A stretch of 64,000 bases of DNA from Sphingomonas sp. (GCF_019635515.1 NZ_JAHBZI010000001.1:1302001-1366000), one strand, 5' to 3'; shown: positions 18,390 to 27,047, counted from the stretch's first letter. The notes: generated from the sequence alone by a model not told the origin. Program-made: numbers and translations.

Positions 18390-18501
18390 ACATGCGATGC
18401 AATATCCGGGAAGGGGCTTCCTTCGGGTGCATAAATGTTTGCAATGGGACGTGACGGACGCGAAACAAGCGCCCGGACCCGAATTGGAGAATGATCCGCT
18501 T

Positions 18502-19299
18502 ATGTCGCTTGGACAGCAACTCGCGCCGCACCTTCCACTCCTGCGGCGTTATGCCCGTGCCCTCACCGGCAGCCAGGCCGAAGGCGATAAATATGTGCGC
18601 GCCGCGCTTGAAGCGATCGTCGCCGCGCCGGATCAGTTTCCGCGCGAGGTCGATCCCCGGCTCGGGCTCTATCGGACTTTTCAGGCAATCTGGCAGTCGA
18701 CTCACCTCGAGGAAGACGATGTGATCGAGGATACGCCCAACGAGAGCGAGGCGATCGCACGCAAGCGTCTCGCCCGTCTCACGCCGCTTTCCCGTCAGGC
18801 GCTGCTGCTGACCACCGTTGAGGGGTTCAGCGTCGAGGATGCCGGCTATCTTATCGAAGAGGATCCGCAGAACGTGTCCAATCTGGTCGCCGAAGCCGTT
18901 GCCGAGATCGAGCGCCAGACACGTACCCGCGTGATGATCATCGAAGACGAGCCGCTGATCGCGATGGACCTCGAACAGATCGTCCGCGATCTCGGCCATG
19001 ACGTGACCGGCGTTGCCGTTACGCGCGACGAAGCAGTGGCGCTGGCGATGGAGGACCGTCCCGGTCTCGTCCTCGCTGACATTCAGCTCGCCGACGACAG
19101 TTCGGGTATCGATGCGGTCAAGGACATCCTCGCCGAATTCAGCGTGCCGGTGATCTTCATCACCGCGTTCCCCGAGCGCCTGCTCACCGGTGAGCGGCCG
19201 GAGCCGACTTTCCTGATCACCAAGCCGTTCCAGCGCGAAACGGTGAAGACGACGATCAGCCAGGCGCTGTTCTTCGATCAGGCGACGGTGCCGGTCTAG
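18502..19299 (+). CDS. phyR: Anti-anti-sigma response regulator PhyR
   Basis: 265 residues from the ATG at 18502 (GGAG about 12 bases upstream; earlier in-frame starts lack family similarity). The N-terminal half is a sigma-factor-like domain (MSLGQQLAPHLPLLRRYARALTGS through LTPLSRQALLLTTVEGFSVEDAGYLI) that mimics EcfG. The C-terminal half is a receiver domain starting at VMIIEDEPLIAMDL, with the phospho-acceptor Asp at about residue 193 (VLADIQL) and the conserved Lys in LITKPFQ. On phosphorylation PhyR binds NepR and frees EcfG. It is divergent from nepR and followed by a small membrane-protein gene and ecfG. Confidence 0.96.
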   Translation: MSLGQQLAPHLPLLRRYARALTGSQAEGDKYVRAALEAIVAAPDQFPREVDPRLGLYRTFQAIWQSTHLEEDDVIEDTPNESEAIARKRLARLTPLSRQALLLTTVEGFSVEDAGYLIEEDPQNVSNLVAEAVAEIERQTRTRVMIIEDEPLIAMDLEQIVRDLGHDVTGVAVTRDEAVALAMEDRPGLVLADIQLADDSSGIDAVKDILAEFSVPVIFITAFPERLLTGERPEPTFLITKPFQRETVKTTISQALFFDQATVPV

Positions 19300-19373
19300 G
19301 CACCGCTGGACGCAAAAAAGTTCGAAGTTCCATCTGGTACGGACCCAAAACATTTCTGGAGGGTTTAGCGATC

Positions 19374-19514
19374 ATGACTGAGAACGAAGAACCGATCCAC
19401 GTCTCCACCGAAGACGCCCGCTCCGGAGAAACGCCGCACGTCACCCGCTATGTGCTGGGTTTCGGGTTGTTGCTGGTGCTCGTCGCTTTTGCGTTGATCC
19501 TTTACGCTTGGTGA
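19374..19514 (+). CDS. 46-residue single-pass membrane protein between phyR and ecfG
   Basis: Reading from the ATG at 19374 gives an acidic N-terminus (MTENEEPIHVSTEDARSGE), a TPHVTRYVLG stretch and one C-terminal membrane helix (FGLLLVLVAFALILYAW), then TGA at 19512-19514. A strong GGAGGG lies about 10 bases upstream. The protein is tail-anchored in appearance. I do not recognise a named family. Its place between phyR and ecfG on the same strand suggests cotranscription with the stress regulators, but no function can be assigned. Confidence 0.7.
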   Translation: MTENEEPIHVSTEDARSGETPHVTRYVLGFGLLLVLVAFALILYAW

Positions 19515-19602
19515 GCGCCGGCGGATTATCCGCTGGCAATCGCCTGCCGTACCCCTATCTCCAATATCCAGCGGCGGCGGCGCTGCAATCGAGTGGGACT
19601 CC

Positions 19603-20250
19603 ATGAGCGAGACTGAACAGCCTGATGAGCACGAAGACGGCGTGGAAGCGCCGGTCGAGCACGTCTCGCTATCCGATCCCGAATTCAAGGTGCAACTTGG
19701 CGCCGTGATCCCGCATCTGCGCGCCTTCGGCCGCTCGCTTTCGGGCAATCGCGATCTCGCCGACGATCTGGTGCAGGAAACGCTGCTCAAGGCCTGGGCG
19801 GCGCGCAAACGCTTCCAGGCGGGCACCAATATGCGCGCCTGGACCTTCATCATCCTGCGCAATCTGTACCTGAGCCAGATGCGCCGCGCCCGCTTCAAGG
19901 GCGAATGGGACGATCTGGTCGCCGATCGCATCCTCGCCGCCCCGGCAAGCCAGGATCGCCATGTCGAGCTTTCGGACATGCAGCGCGCGCTGCTGCATCT
20001 GCCACAACCGCAGCGTGAGGCGTTGATCCTCGTCGGTGCGGGCGGCTTTGCCTATGAAGAAGCCGCCGAAATCTGTCAGGTCGCCGTCGGCACGATCAAG
20101 AGCCGCGTGGCTCGCGGTCGCGTCGCGCTTGAAGCATTGCTGTCCGAGGGACAATTGCCCTCGCGCCGCGAAATGCTGCCTAATCCGGACGGCAAAAGCG
20201 CGCTCGATACGATCATGGGGCAGGTGGACGATCTCAGCCGCAACGGCTGA
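19603..20250 (+). CDS. ecfG: General stress response sigma factor EcfG
   Basis: 215 residues of the ECF15 (EcfG) sigma family. Region 2 includes LSGNRDLADDLVQETLLKAWAARKRF and NMRAWTFIILRNLYLSQMRRARFK. Region 4 includes LHLPQPQREALILVGAGGFAYEEAAEICQVAVGTIKSRVARGR. EcfG directs general-stress transcription from GGAAC-N16/17-CGTT promoters. It is held by NepR and released by phosphorylated PhyR. An acidic N-terminal extension of about 25 residues precedes region 2. It converges with the second NepR-like gene, whose end lies 14 bases away. Confidence 0.95.
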   Translation: MSETEQPDEHEDGVEAPVEHVSLSDPEFKVQLGAVIPHLRAFGRSLSGNRDLADDLVQETLLKAWAARKRFQAGTNMRAWTFIILRNLYLSQMRRARFKGEWDDLVADRILAAPASQDRHVELSDMQRALLHLPQPQREALILVGAGGFAYEEAAEICQVAVGTIKSRVARGRVALEALLSEGQLPSRREMLPNPDGKSALDTIMGQVDDLSRNG

Positions 20251-20264
20251 GGCAAACGCGGCGC

Positions 20265-20453
20265 CTAGTGCGTCGGGTAATCATCCATCCGATTGAGCTG
20301 GCGAAGAATCGCCGCCATGTCGTCGGGCAGGCCACCCTCATCGGCATAAGCGCCACGTAGCGCATGCCCGATCGCATCGCTGGCGCGCGGCGCTTCGACC
20401 CGGTAAGCGGTGTGTCGCGCCTCGGGGGCGGTTGTGGATGACGAACTGGTCAC
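20265..20453 (-). CDS. Second NepR-like anti-sigma factor
   Basis: 62 residues from GTG 20453, the only start available between the upstream stop codon and the conserved region. The core ASDAIGHALRGAYADEGGLPDDMAAILRQLNRMD aligns with NepR at 18089-18235: A-I/D-ALR-AY, then PDD, then L--L---D. It is transcribed toward ecfG. It may be a second brake on EcfG or on another ECF15 sigma factor elsewhere in the genome. Ribosome binding is not obvious, and the candidate promoter (GAAAC-N16-CGTTTT at 20487-20461) would make it nearly leaderless. Confidence 0.75.
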   Translation of the reverse strand: MTSSSSTTAPEARHTAYRVEAPRASDAIGHALRGAYADEGGLPDDMAAILRQLNRMDDYPTH

Positions 20454-20526
20454 GGCACAAAAAACGAACGGATTTCACATTTGTTTCTTGACATGATCGA
20501 AAACTCGATACGGAAGCGATAGAATC

Positions 20527-23211
20527 GTGACCGTGACTTTTTCTGCGTCGTCCTTGTCGGAAGCGGTCATCCGGGCGCGCAATCACTCGCCATTTCTTTC
20601 GCTGCTGCTGGATCGCGAACCCCAGCTCGTCGAGGGCTTGTCGCAAGCGCTTGAGAACCCGCTGGCGGCGGCACGTTCTCTTCCCGAAGATCTGGCCGTA
20701 GGTGCCCGGCTTCGCATCGAGCGGCGGCGGCTGGCGCTGCTCGTCGCGCTGGGCGACCTGTCCGGTCACTATGATCTGACGCGGGTGACGCGGACCCTCA
20801 GCGATTTCGCCGACGATGCGCTCGATCGCGCGATCCGCGCCGCTATCCGCGAACGAACACCCGATGCGGAGCCGCTGGGCTTCGCCGCGATTGCCTTGGG
20901 TAAGCAGGGCAGCCGCGAGCTCAACTACTCGTCCGACATCGATCCGATCCTGATTTACGATCCCGCGACCTTGCCTCGCAAACCGCGTGAGGAAGTCGAA
21001 GAGGCCGCGGTCCGTATCGGCCGCCGCGTCGTCGAACTGCTGCAGACGCGCGACGGCGACGGCTATGTGATGCGCGTCGATCTGCGGCTCCGCCCATCGC
21101 CCGAGGCCACTCCGATCGCGTTGCCTGTCGAAGCGGCGATATCCTACTATGAATCGCAGGCGCTGCCGTGGGAGCGCGCCGCCTTCATTCGCGCCCGTGC
21201 CTGCGCCGGCGATCTGGCGCTGGGCGGCTATTTCCTCGACGCGATCCGGCCGTTCGTGTGGCGGCGCGCGGTCGATTACGGCACGATCCGCGAGATCCGC
21301 GACATCAGCCGCCGCATCCGCGATCATTATGCCCAGGCACAGGCGTTCGGGCCCGGCTACGATCTCAAGCGGGGCAGGGGCGGCATCCGAGAGAGCGAGT
21401 TCTTCGCGCAGATCCACCAGCTCATCCATGGCGGTCGCGATCCCGCGCTACGGGTTCCTGCCACCCGCGACGCGCTGGCGGCGCTGGCGGCGGCGGGGCG
21501 TATCGATGCCGAGGACGCGGCGGAACTGACCGAAGCGTACACGGTATTCCGTACGGTCGAGCATCGCCTCCAGATGGTTGACGATCTCCAGACGCACCGC
21601 CTTCCCGACAGTGCCGAAGCGCTCGCCAATGTCGCCGCGCTGCACGGGTTGCCGAGTATCGATGCCCTGCTCGATTTGCTGCGCCCGCATTCCGAGCGCG
21701 TCGGCCGAATCTACGATTCGCTCAGCGACGATGCCGAGCCCCGGCTTCCGGCGAGCAACGAAAGCCTGCAAGCGCAACTCGCCGAGGCCGGATTCGAGCA
21801 TCCGGCGGGTGCGGCGCGGATCGTCGAGGGCTGGCGCGGCGGCAATTATCCTGCGCTGCGCACCGCGCAGGCACGAGAGGCGCTCGAAAGCCTGCTCCCC
21901 GGCCTGATCGCCGCCTTTGCCCAGGCACCTGACAGCACTCACGCGATCACCCGGTTCGACGCGATGCTGTCGCGCTTGCCCAGCGCGATCAATTTCTTCC
22001 GCCTGCTCGAAGCCCAGCCTGCGCTCGCCCGTCTGCTGAGCGCCGTCCTGTGCCATGCGCCGACGCTGGCCGAGCAGCTCGGCCGCCGTGCCGAACTGCT
22101 CGATGGCCTGATCGACGCCACCGCGCTCGATCCGATGCCAGAAGTGGCGGTACTGATCGCAGAAATGGCCGCGCGTGAGGCAGGAGCGGACTATCAATGG
22201 CAGCTCGATCACGTCCGCAAGCTGGTCGGCGAGAAACGCTTCGCGCTTGGCGCGCAGATCGTTGCCGGCGCCAGCGATCCGCTCCAAGTCTCCGCAGGTT
22301 ATGCCCGCGTTGCCGAAGCAGCGACCGAGGTGCTGGCGCGCGCCACCATCGAGGAGTTCGTTCGCGCGCATGGCCGCGTCCCCGATAGCGAGCTTGTCAT
22401 CCTCGCGCTCGGGCGCATGGGCGGACAGGCGCTCACCCACGCGTCCGATCTGGATCTTATTTATCTGTTCACCGGTGACTATGCCGCGGAATCGGACGGG
22501 CCCAGGCCGCTCGGCGCGGTGATGTATTACAACCGGCTCGCCCAGCGCGTCTCGGCGGCGCTCAGCGTACCCACCGCCGCCGGCCCGCTCTACGAGATCG
22601 ATACCCGCCTGCGCCCTTCCGGCGCTCAGGGGCCTCTCTCGGTCTCGCTCGACGCCTTCGACCGTTACCAGCGCGAGGATGCCTGGACCTGGGAGCATAT
22701 GGCGCTCACCCGCCTGCGCCCAATCTTCGGCTCCCCCCAGGCGCGCGCCGCGGTGATGGAGACCGTCAGCGCCGTCCTCGAAGGCGCGCGGCCCGAGCGC
22801 GATATTGCCGCCGAGGCAGCCAAGATGCGCGATGACATGGCCGCGCATAAGCCGCCGCAGGGTCCGCTTGACGCCAAGCTTTCCGAAGGCGGGCTCGTCG
22901 ATCTCGAATTTGCCGTGCACACGCTTCAGCTTGTCCACCGTAAGGCCTTCGCGCCCCAGCTCGGCCAAGCCATCGATGAATTGACGGCCACCGGGCTGAT
23001 GCCGCCAGCGATGCGCCCAGCACATGATTTCCTGTCGCGCCTGCTCGTGACCATGCGTCTCGTCGCGCCCGATGCGCAGGTGCCCGGGTTGCCTACGCAG
23101 GCGCTGATCGCGCGCGCCGTTGGTCTCGCCTCATGGGAAGAGGTGGTTGCGGAGCTGGACCGGACCCGGCAGGAGGTGCGCGCATGCTGGAGCGCCGTGC
23201 GCGGCGCCTGA
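20527..23211 (+). CDS. glnE: Bifunctional glutamine synthetase adenylyltransferase/adenylyl-removing enzyme GlnE
   Basis: 894 residues from GTG 20527 (GGAAG about 12 bases upstream). GlnE adenylylates glutamine synthetase under nitrogen excess and removes AMP when nitrogen is limiting, under control of PII. Two nucleotidyltransferase domains are visible: the N-terminal one with GSRELNYSSDIDPILIYD near residues 132-149 (deadenylylation) and the C-terminal one with GRMGGQALTHASDLDLIYLF near residues 631-650 (adenylylation), each followed by a helical GlnD-type domain. The length is slightly below the roughly 945 residues of the enterobacterial enzyme. The peroxiredoxin gene follows 11 bases later. 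Confidence 0.97.
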   Translation: MTVTFSASSLSEAVIRARNHSPFLSLLLDREPQLVEGLSQALENPLAAARSLPEDLAVGARLRIERRRLALLVALGDLSGHYDLTRVTRTLSDFADDALDRAIRAAIRERTPDAEPLGFAAIALGKQGSRELNYSSDIDPILIYDPATLPRKPREEVEEAAVRIGRRVVELLQTRDGDGYVMRVDLRLRPSPEATPIALPVEAAISYYESQALPWERAAFIRARACAGDLALGGYFLDAIRPFVWRRAVDYGTIREIRDISRRIRDHYAQAQAFGPGYDLKRGRGGIRESEFFAQIHQLIHGGRDPALRVPATRDALAALAAAGRIDAEDAAELTEAYTVFRTVEHRLQMVDDLQTHRLPDSAEALANVAALHGLPSIDALLDLLRPHSERVGRIYDSLSDDAEPRLPASNESLQAQLAEAGFEHPAGAARIVEGWRGGNYPALRTAQAREALESLLPGLIAAFAQAPDSTHAITRFDAMLSRLPSAINFFRLLEAQPALARLLSAVLCHAPTLAEQLGRRAELLDGLIDATALDPMPEVAVLIAEMAAREAGADYQWQLDHVRKLVGEKRFALGAQIVAGASDPLQVSAGYARVAEAATEVLARATIEEFVRAHGRVPDSELVILALGRMGGQALTHASDLDLIYLFTGDYAAESDGPRPLGAVMYYNRLAQRVSAALSVPTAAGPLYEIDTRLRPSGAQGPLSVSLDAFDRYQREDAWTWEHMALTRLRPIFGSPQARAAVMETVSAVLEGARPERDIAAEAAKMRDDMAAHKPPQGPLDAKLSEGGLVDLEFAVHTLQLVHRKAFAPQLGQAIDELTATGLMPPAMRPAHDFLSRLLVTMRLVAPDAQVPGLPTQALIARAVGLASWEEVVAELDRTRQEVRACWSAVRGA

Positions 23212-23222
23212 CGGAGACTGAC

Positions 23223-23696
23223 ATGGCGATCGAAGAGGGCGACAAGCTTCCCAATATCGAGCTGGACACGCCGAATGGCGGCACCGTCTCGCTTCCGGAT
23301 CAGGCCGGGCGCCCGTTCGTCCTCTATTTCTATCCGAAGGACGACACTTCGGGCTGCACCCGCGAGGCGCAGGATTTCTCGGCGATGATGCCCGAGTTCG
23401 AAGCGCTGGGCGCCGCGGTGCTTGGCGTTTCCAAGGACAATGCGATCAAGCACCAGAAATTCATCGCCAAATATGATCTCAGCGTGCCGCTCGCGACCGA
23501 TACCGAGGGCAAGGCGATGGAAGTATTCGACGTCTGGGTCGAGAAGCAGCTCTACGGCAAGCGCTATATGGGGATCGACCGCTCGACTTTTCTGTTCGGC
23601 CCCGACGGTAAGCTGTTCCGCGTCTGGCGCCGCGTCCGCGTGCCCGGCCACGCCGTCGATGTGCTGGAATCGGTGAAGGAAATGCTCGCGCGGTGA
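23223..23696 (+). CDS. bcp: BCP-type peroxiredoxin lacking the usual resolving cysteine
   Basis: 157 residues from the ATG at 23223. Thiol peroxidase of the AhpC/TSA fold that reduces hydroperoxides. The peroxidatic Cys45 lies in YPKDDTSGCTREAQDF. Enterobacterial Bcp has its resolving Cys five residues later, but here residue 50 is Gln and no other Cys is present in the protein, so this should be a 1-Cys enzyme needing an external thiol. It is cotranscribed with glnE upstream and the DUF455 gene downstream, whose GTG start overlaps its stop by four bases. Confidence 0.93.
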   Translation: MAIEEGDKLPNIELDTPNGGTVSLPDQAGRPFVLYFYPKDDTSGCTREAQDFSAMMPEFEALGAAVLGVSKDNAIKHQKFIAKYDLSVPLATDTEGKAMEVFDVWVEKQLYGKRYMGIDRSTFLFGPDGKLFRVWRRVRVPGHAVDVLESVKEMLAR

Positions 23697-24484
23697 CCAG
23701 CGTCGCCGCGGGTTGCCGCTCCGTTCTCGAAACCGCCGATCCGCGCGCCAAGGTGATGACCGCCCGCCGGGTCGCGCGCGATTGGCGGCTGGGCAGGCTC
23801 TCGCACGTCTTCGACACGGCGATGCCCGATCGTCCCGCGCGCCCTGCCGAACCCGAGCTGCTGCCGCCCAACCGGATGCCCAAGCGCGGCAAGGGCAGCG
23901 AACATGGCCGCACCGCGCTGATCCATGCGCTTGCGCATATCGAATTCTCCGCGATCGATCTCGCTTTCGACATGGCGGGCCGCTTCGGCGGGTGCTTCCC
24001 GCGCGAATTCACCGATGACTGGCTGGGGGTGGGGGCAGACGAAGCGCTGCATTTCGCGCTGCTCGACCGCCGCCTGAAACAGCTCGGCAGCCGTTACGGT
24101 GCATTGCCCGCGCACGATGGCTTGTGGGACGCCGCCGCCGAGACCGCGCATGATCCGCTCGCCCGTTTGGCGGTCGTGCCGATGGTATTGGAGGCCCGCG
24201 GTCTCGACGTGACGCCCGCCACGGTCGAACGGTTCGAACGTGCCGGTGATACCGCTACCTCCGCGATTTTATCGCGCATTTTCAATGACGAGATTCGCCA
24301 TGTCCGGGCGGGCACCAAATGGTTCGAATCGACATGTTCGGCGGCGGATCTTGCTCCCGAAGCCGCGTGGCAGGCGCTGGTCGTTAAGCATTTTCGGGGG
24401 CTGATTAAGCCTCCGTTCAACGACTCGGCGCGCGACTCAGCCGGTTTGTCCCGCGATTACTACCAGCCTCTTGCCGCGCATTGA
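23693..24484 (+). CDS. DUF455 ferritin-like protein
   Basis: 263 residues from GTG 23693, overlapping the peroxiredoxin stop (GTGA). It matches the DUF455 family: the opening helical region, HALAHIEFSAIDLAFDMAGRF, WLGVGADEALHFALLDRRL, VPMVLEARGLDVTP and FNDEIRHVRAGTKWF. The Glu/His pairs in these helices (AHIEF, DEALHF, LEARG, DEIRH) look like a ferritin-type di-iron site. The biochemical function is unknown; coupling to a peroxiredoxin suggests oxidant or iron handling, which is inference. Confidence 0.88.
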   Translation: MTSVAAGCRSVLETADPRAKVMTARRVARDWRLGRLSHVFDTAMPDRPARPAEPELLPPNRMPKRGKGSEHGRTALIHALAHIEFSAIDLAFDMAGRFGGCFPREFTDDWLGVGADEALHFALLDRRLKQLGSRYGALPAHDGLWDAAAETAHDPLARLAVVPMVLEARGLDVTPATVERFERAGDTATSAILSRIFNDEIRHVRAGTKWFESTCSAADLAPEAAWQALVVKHFRGLIKPPFNDSARDSAGLSRDYYQPLAAH

Positions 24485-24604
24485 AAGAATCCGTCACACA
24501 ATGGCCGTCCAGGAGCGGAGGGGCTGCTGCTGTGACATCGTGATTTGAGAAGCGAGCGCTGGAAACCAAATCCGGCGGGGGCTTTTATTGTTTGCCGGGG
24601 ACAC

Positions 24605-25783
24605 ATGGCTAACGCGTCGAACACCAAAACGGTCAGGCTGGGCCAGCGGTTCCGCAGCTTTTTTACGACCCGCGATTTTATTTTCCATGATGGCCGCGAT
24701 CTCCGCCGCTTCAGCGTTGCCGGCCGCACCCAGGCCCTTCTCGCCGGCGTTGCCGCTGTCACCATCCTCTTCTCGGCCTATGGCGTGTCGCAGGCGACCG
24801 TTGGTGCGATCGCGATCAGCGGCGTCACCGGCACGCCCTCGTCGCCCGAGGCGCAGGTCGCCCAGATGCGCGAACAGTTCGAGCAGATGCAGGAAGACGT
24901 CGCCGCCGCCAAGGAAGCCGCCAAGGTCCAGGCCGCGCGCGTCGAGCACAATCAGGCGCTGATCGCCGCCACCATGTCGGGCAAGGTCGATCGCGCGGCT
25001 ATCGAGCGTCCGATCCCCGCTGCCGCACCGAAGACCAGCGCGATCGCCGAGGAAGTCCTCGCCCCGCTCAAGCAGGTCGAAGCCCGCCAGGTCGCCCTTG
25101 CCGGCAAGGCCCGTGCGGCCGGTGAAGCGCGCTACCAGCAGACCGCCGCGCATCTCCGCACGCTCGGCCTGACGCCGGAGCGCTATTCGAACGTAGCGAT
25201 GGGCGGGCCCTACGAGCCGGTCGATGCCAGTGACGTCACCTCGGATTCCGACGCGGCTGCCGCCGACGCCCAGTTCCGGGCTCTGTTCCAGACCTGGAAG
25301 AAGCTCGACATGCTCGAGCAGACGGTGATTTCGATCCCGTCGATGCAGCCGGTCGAGCGTGTCGTCTTCACGTCCAGCTTCGGCGTCCGTTCGGATCCGT
25401 TCCGTGGCACCGCGGCGATGCACGCCGGCGTCGATATTCCCGGTGCGATCGGTACGCCGATCTATGCCACCGCCGATGGCGTGATCAGCCATGCCGGCCG
25501 CCAGGGCGGCTATGGCAACATGGTCGCGATCAATCACGGCCGCGGCATCGAGACGCGCTACGGCCACATGTCGAAGATTCTCGTCGAAGATAACACCCGC
25601 GTTCGCCGCGGCCAGATCATCGGCTTGATGGGCTCGACCGGCCGATCGACGGGCAGCCACCTCCATTATGAAGTCCGCGTCGACGGCAAGGCGGTCAACC
25701 CGATCCCCTTCCTGCAGACCGGCGAATATCTGGTCCAGATTCAGGACCGCGCGCAGGGCGCGATGGGCGGACCCGCGAAGTAA
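24605..25783 (+). CDS. Membrane-anchored M23 (LytM) peptidase
   Basis: 392 residues from the ATG at 24605. The N-terminal cytoplasmic stretch is followed by a membrane helix at about residues 45-65 (TQALLAGVAAVTILFSAYGV), a predicted coiled coil rich in Gln, Glu and Ala (about 85-130 and 160-190), and a C-terminal LytM domain. The zinc-site motifs are present: HAGVDIPGAIGTPIYATADG (H and D ligands) and GSHLHYEVRVDGKAVNP (HxH), so it is probably an active endopeptidase rather than an EnvC-type activator. It likely cleaves peptide crosslinks in peptidoglycan. Confidence 0.92.
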   Translation: MANASNTKTVRLGQRFRSFFTTRDFIFHDGRDLRRFSVAGRTQALLAGVAAVTILFSAYGVSQATVGAIAISGVTGTPSSPEAQVAQMREQFEQMQEDVAAAKEAAKVQAARVEHNQALIAATMSGKVDRAAIERPIPAAAPKTSAIAEEVLAPLKQVEARQVALAGKARAAGEARYQQTAAHLRTLGLTPERYSNVAMGGPYEPVDASDVTSDSDAAAADAQFRALFQTWKKLDMLEQTVISIPSMQPVERVVFTSSFGVRSDPFRGTAAMHAGVDIPGAIGTPIYATADGVISHAGRQGGYGNMVAINHGRGIETRYGHMSKILVEDNTRVRRGQIIGLMGSTGRSTGSHLHYEVRVDGKAVNPIPFLQTGEYLVQIQDRAQGAMGGPAK

Positions 25784-25813
25784 TAGGCCCTCAACAGGGG
25801 TTTGGAGAGGAGA

Positions 25814-25846
25814 GGGGCGGCCCGTGCAGGCCGCCCCCTTTCTTTT
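25814..25846 (+). terminator. Intrinsic terminator after the M23 peptidase gene
   Basis: GGGGCGGCC (25814-25822) pairs with GGCCGCCCC (25829-25837) around a six-base loop, followed by CTTTCTTTT. This fits a rho-independent terminator 30 bases after the peptidase stop codon. Confidence 0.8.
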
Positions 25847-25885
25847 GGGGTGGATTGCGCTCGGTGGCCGCCCTATCTCCGCTTC

Positions 25886-26227
25886 ATGACCACGCTCACC
25901 CAGCCTGATGTCGCGCTGACCGCCGCCGCCGCCGCCCGCGTTGCGGCGATCGCGGCCAAGCAGGCCAGGCCCGCGATCCTGCGCCTGTCGGTCGAAGGGG
26001 GCGGGTGCTCGGGCTTTCAGTACAGGTTCGGTATGGCCGATGCGCCCGAGGCCGATGATCTGGTCGTCGAGACCGACGGCGTGCGGCTGGTGGTCGATTC
26101 GATCAGTCTCGATCTCGTCCGCGGCAGCCAGGTCGATTTCGTCGACAATCTCGGCGGCGCGCACTTCGCCGTATCCAATCCACAGGCCGCTTCGGGCTGC
26201 GGCTGTGGCACCAGCTTCTCGATCTGA
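25886..26227 (+). CDS. erpA: A-type iron-sulfur carrier/insertion protein
   Basis: 113 residues from the ATG at 25886. HesB/IscA/ErpA fold that carries and inserts Fe-S clusters into apoproteins. All three conserved cysteines are present: Cys41 (EGGGCSGFQY) and Cys105 and Cys107 (ASGCGCGTSF). I call it ErpA-like because it is the housekeeping type found next to xth in many alphaproteobacteria; IscA and SufA cannot be excluded. xth starts 8 bases downstream, so the two are probably cotranscribed. Confidence 0.9.
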   Translation: MTTLTQPDVALTAAAAARVAAIAAKQARPAILRLSVEGGGCSGFQYRFGMADAPEADDLVVETDGVRLVVDSISLDLVRGSQVDFVDNLGGAHFAVSNPQAASGCGCGTSFSI

Positions 26228-26235
26228 GCGCCTGC

Positions 26236-27006
26236 ATGAAAATCGTCAGCTATAATGTGAATGGCATCAAGGCGCGCATGGAGCGCCTGCTCGAATATCT
26301 CGCCGAACAGCAGCCGGACGTGGTCTGCCTGCAGGAGTTGAAGGGCGCCGACGAGACGCTCCCCACCGGCGATATCGAAAAGGCCGGCTATGGCGCGGTC
26401 TGGCACGGGCAGAAGGGCTTCAACGGCGTCGCGATTCTTGCCCGGGGCCAACAGCCGGTCGAGCGTCAGCGCGGCCTCGCTGGCGATCCGGAGGATGCGC
26501 ACAGCCGCTATATCGAGGCGGAGATCGGCGATGTCATCGTCGCCTCGATCTATCTCCCCAACGGCAATCCCCAGCCTGGGCCGAAGTTCGACTACAAGCT
26601 CAAATGGATGGAGCGCTTGGCGGACCGTGCGCAGGCCTTGCTCGCCGAGGAGCGCGCGGTCATTCTCGCCGGCGACTACAACGTCATCCCGCATGACGAT
26701 GACACCTTCTCGGTCCCGGCGATGGCCAGTGACGCGCTGATGCAGCCCGAGAGCCGCCAGCGTTACCGCGCTCTGCTGGCGCAGGGCTGGACCGATGCGC
26801 TGCGCACGCGGTTCCCCGGCGGCGGGGTGTGGACCTTCTGGGACTATCAGGCCGGGGCCTGGCAGCGCGACGCCGGCTTCCGCATCGATCATCTGCTGCT
26901 CAGCCCGATCGCCGCCGACCGCTTCAGCGGCGCGGGCGTCGACAAGGAATATCGCGGCCGTGAGCGCGCCAGCGATCATGCGCCGACCTGGGTCACGCTC
27001 CGCTGA
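26236..27006 (+). CDS. xth: Exodeoxyribonuclease III
   Basis: 256 residues, AP endonuclease/3'-5' exonuclease of base excision repair. Family motifs in order: MKIVSYNVNGIKAR (N-terminal Asn), VVCLQELKG (metal-binding Glu34), GDYNVIPHDDD (catalytic Asp and Asn), RIDHLLLS and SDHAPTWVTL (catalytic Asp-His at the C-terminus). Length and order match ExoIII exactly. It follows the erpA-like gene by 8 bases. Confidence 0.97.
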   Translation: MKIVSYNVNGIKARMERLLEYLAEQQPDVVCLQELKGADETLPTGDIEKAGYGAVWHGQKGFNGVAILARGQQPVERQRGLAGDPEDAHSRYIEAEIGDVIVASIYLPNGNPQPGPKFDYKLKWMERLADRAQALLAEERAVILAGDYNVIPHDDDTFSVPAMASDALMQPESRQRYRALLAQGWTDALRTRFPGGGVWTFWDYQAGAWQRDAGFRIDHLLLSPIAADRFSGAGVDKEYRGRERASDHAPTWVTLR

Positions 27007-27031
27007 TCTGACCATTTCCGGACAGTCGCGC

Positions 27032-27047
27032 TGTTCGCTCCCGAACA
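27032..27047. promoter_or_regulatory. Dyad upstream of the sigma-54 promoter (possible enhancer site)
   Basis: TGTTCG (27032-27037) and CGAACA (27042-27047) form a perfect dyad with a four-base spacer, centred about 115 bases upstream of the sigma-54 promoter. A second, overlapping dyad ACAG-TCGCG-CTGT lies just upstream. Such sites commonly bind enhancer-binding proteins; which one is unknown. Confidence 0.4.

Noticed and set aside
19341..19366. EcfG-like site GGACC-N16-GGTTT upstream of the 46-residue membrane protein gene
   Set aside because: It has a mismatch in the -35 and would place the transcript start at the ATG although a strong ribosome site lies upstream, so it is probably chance.
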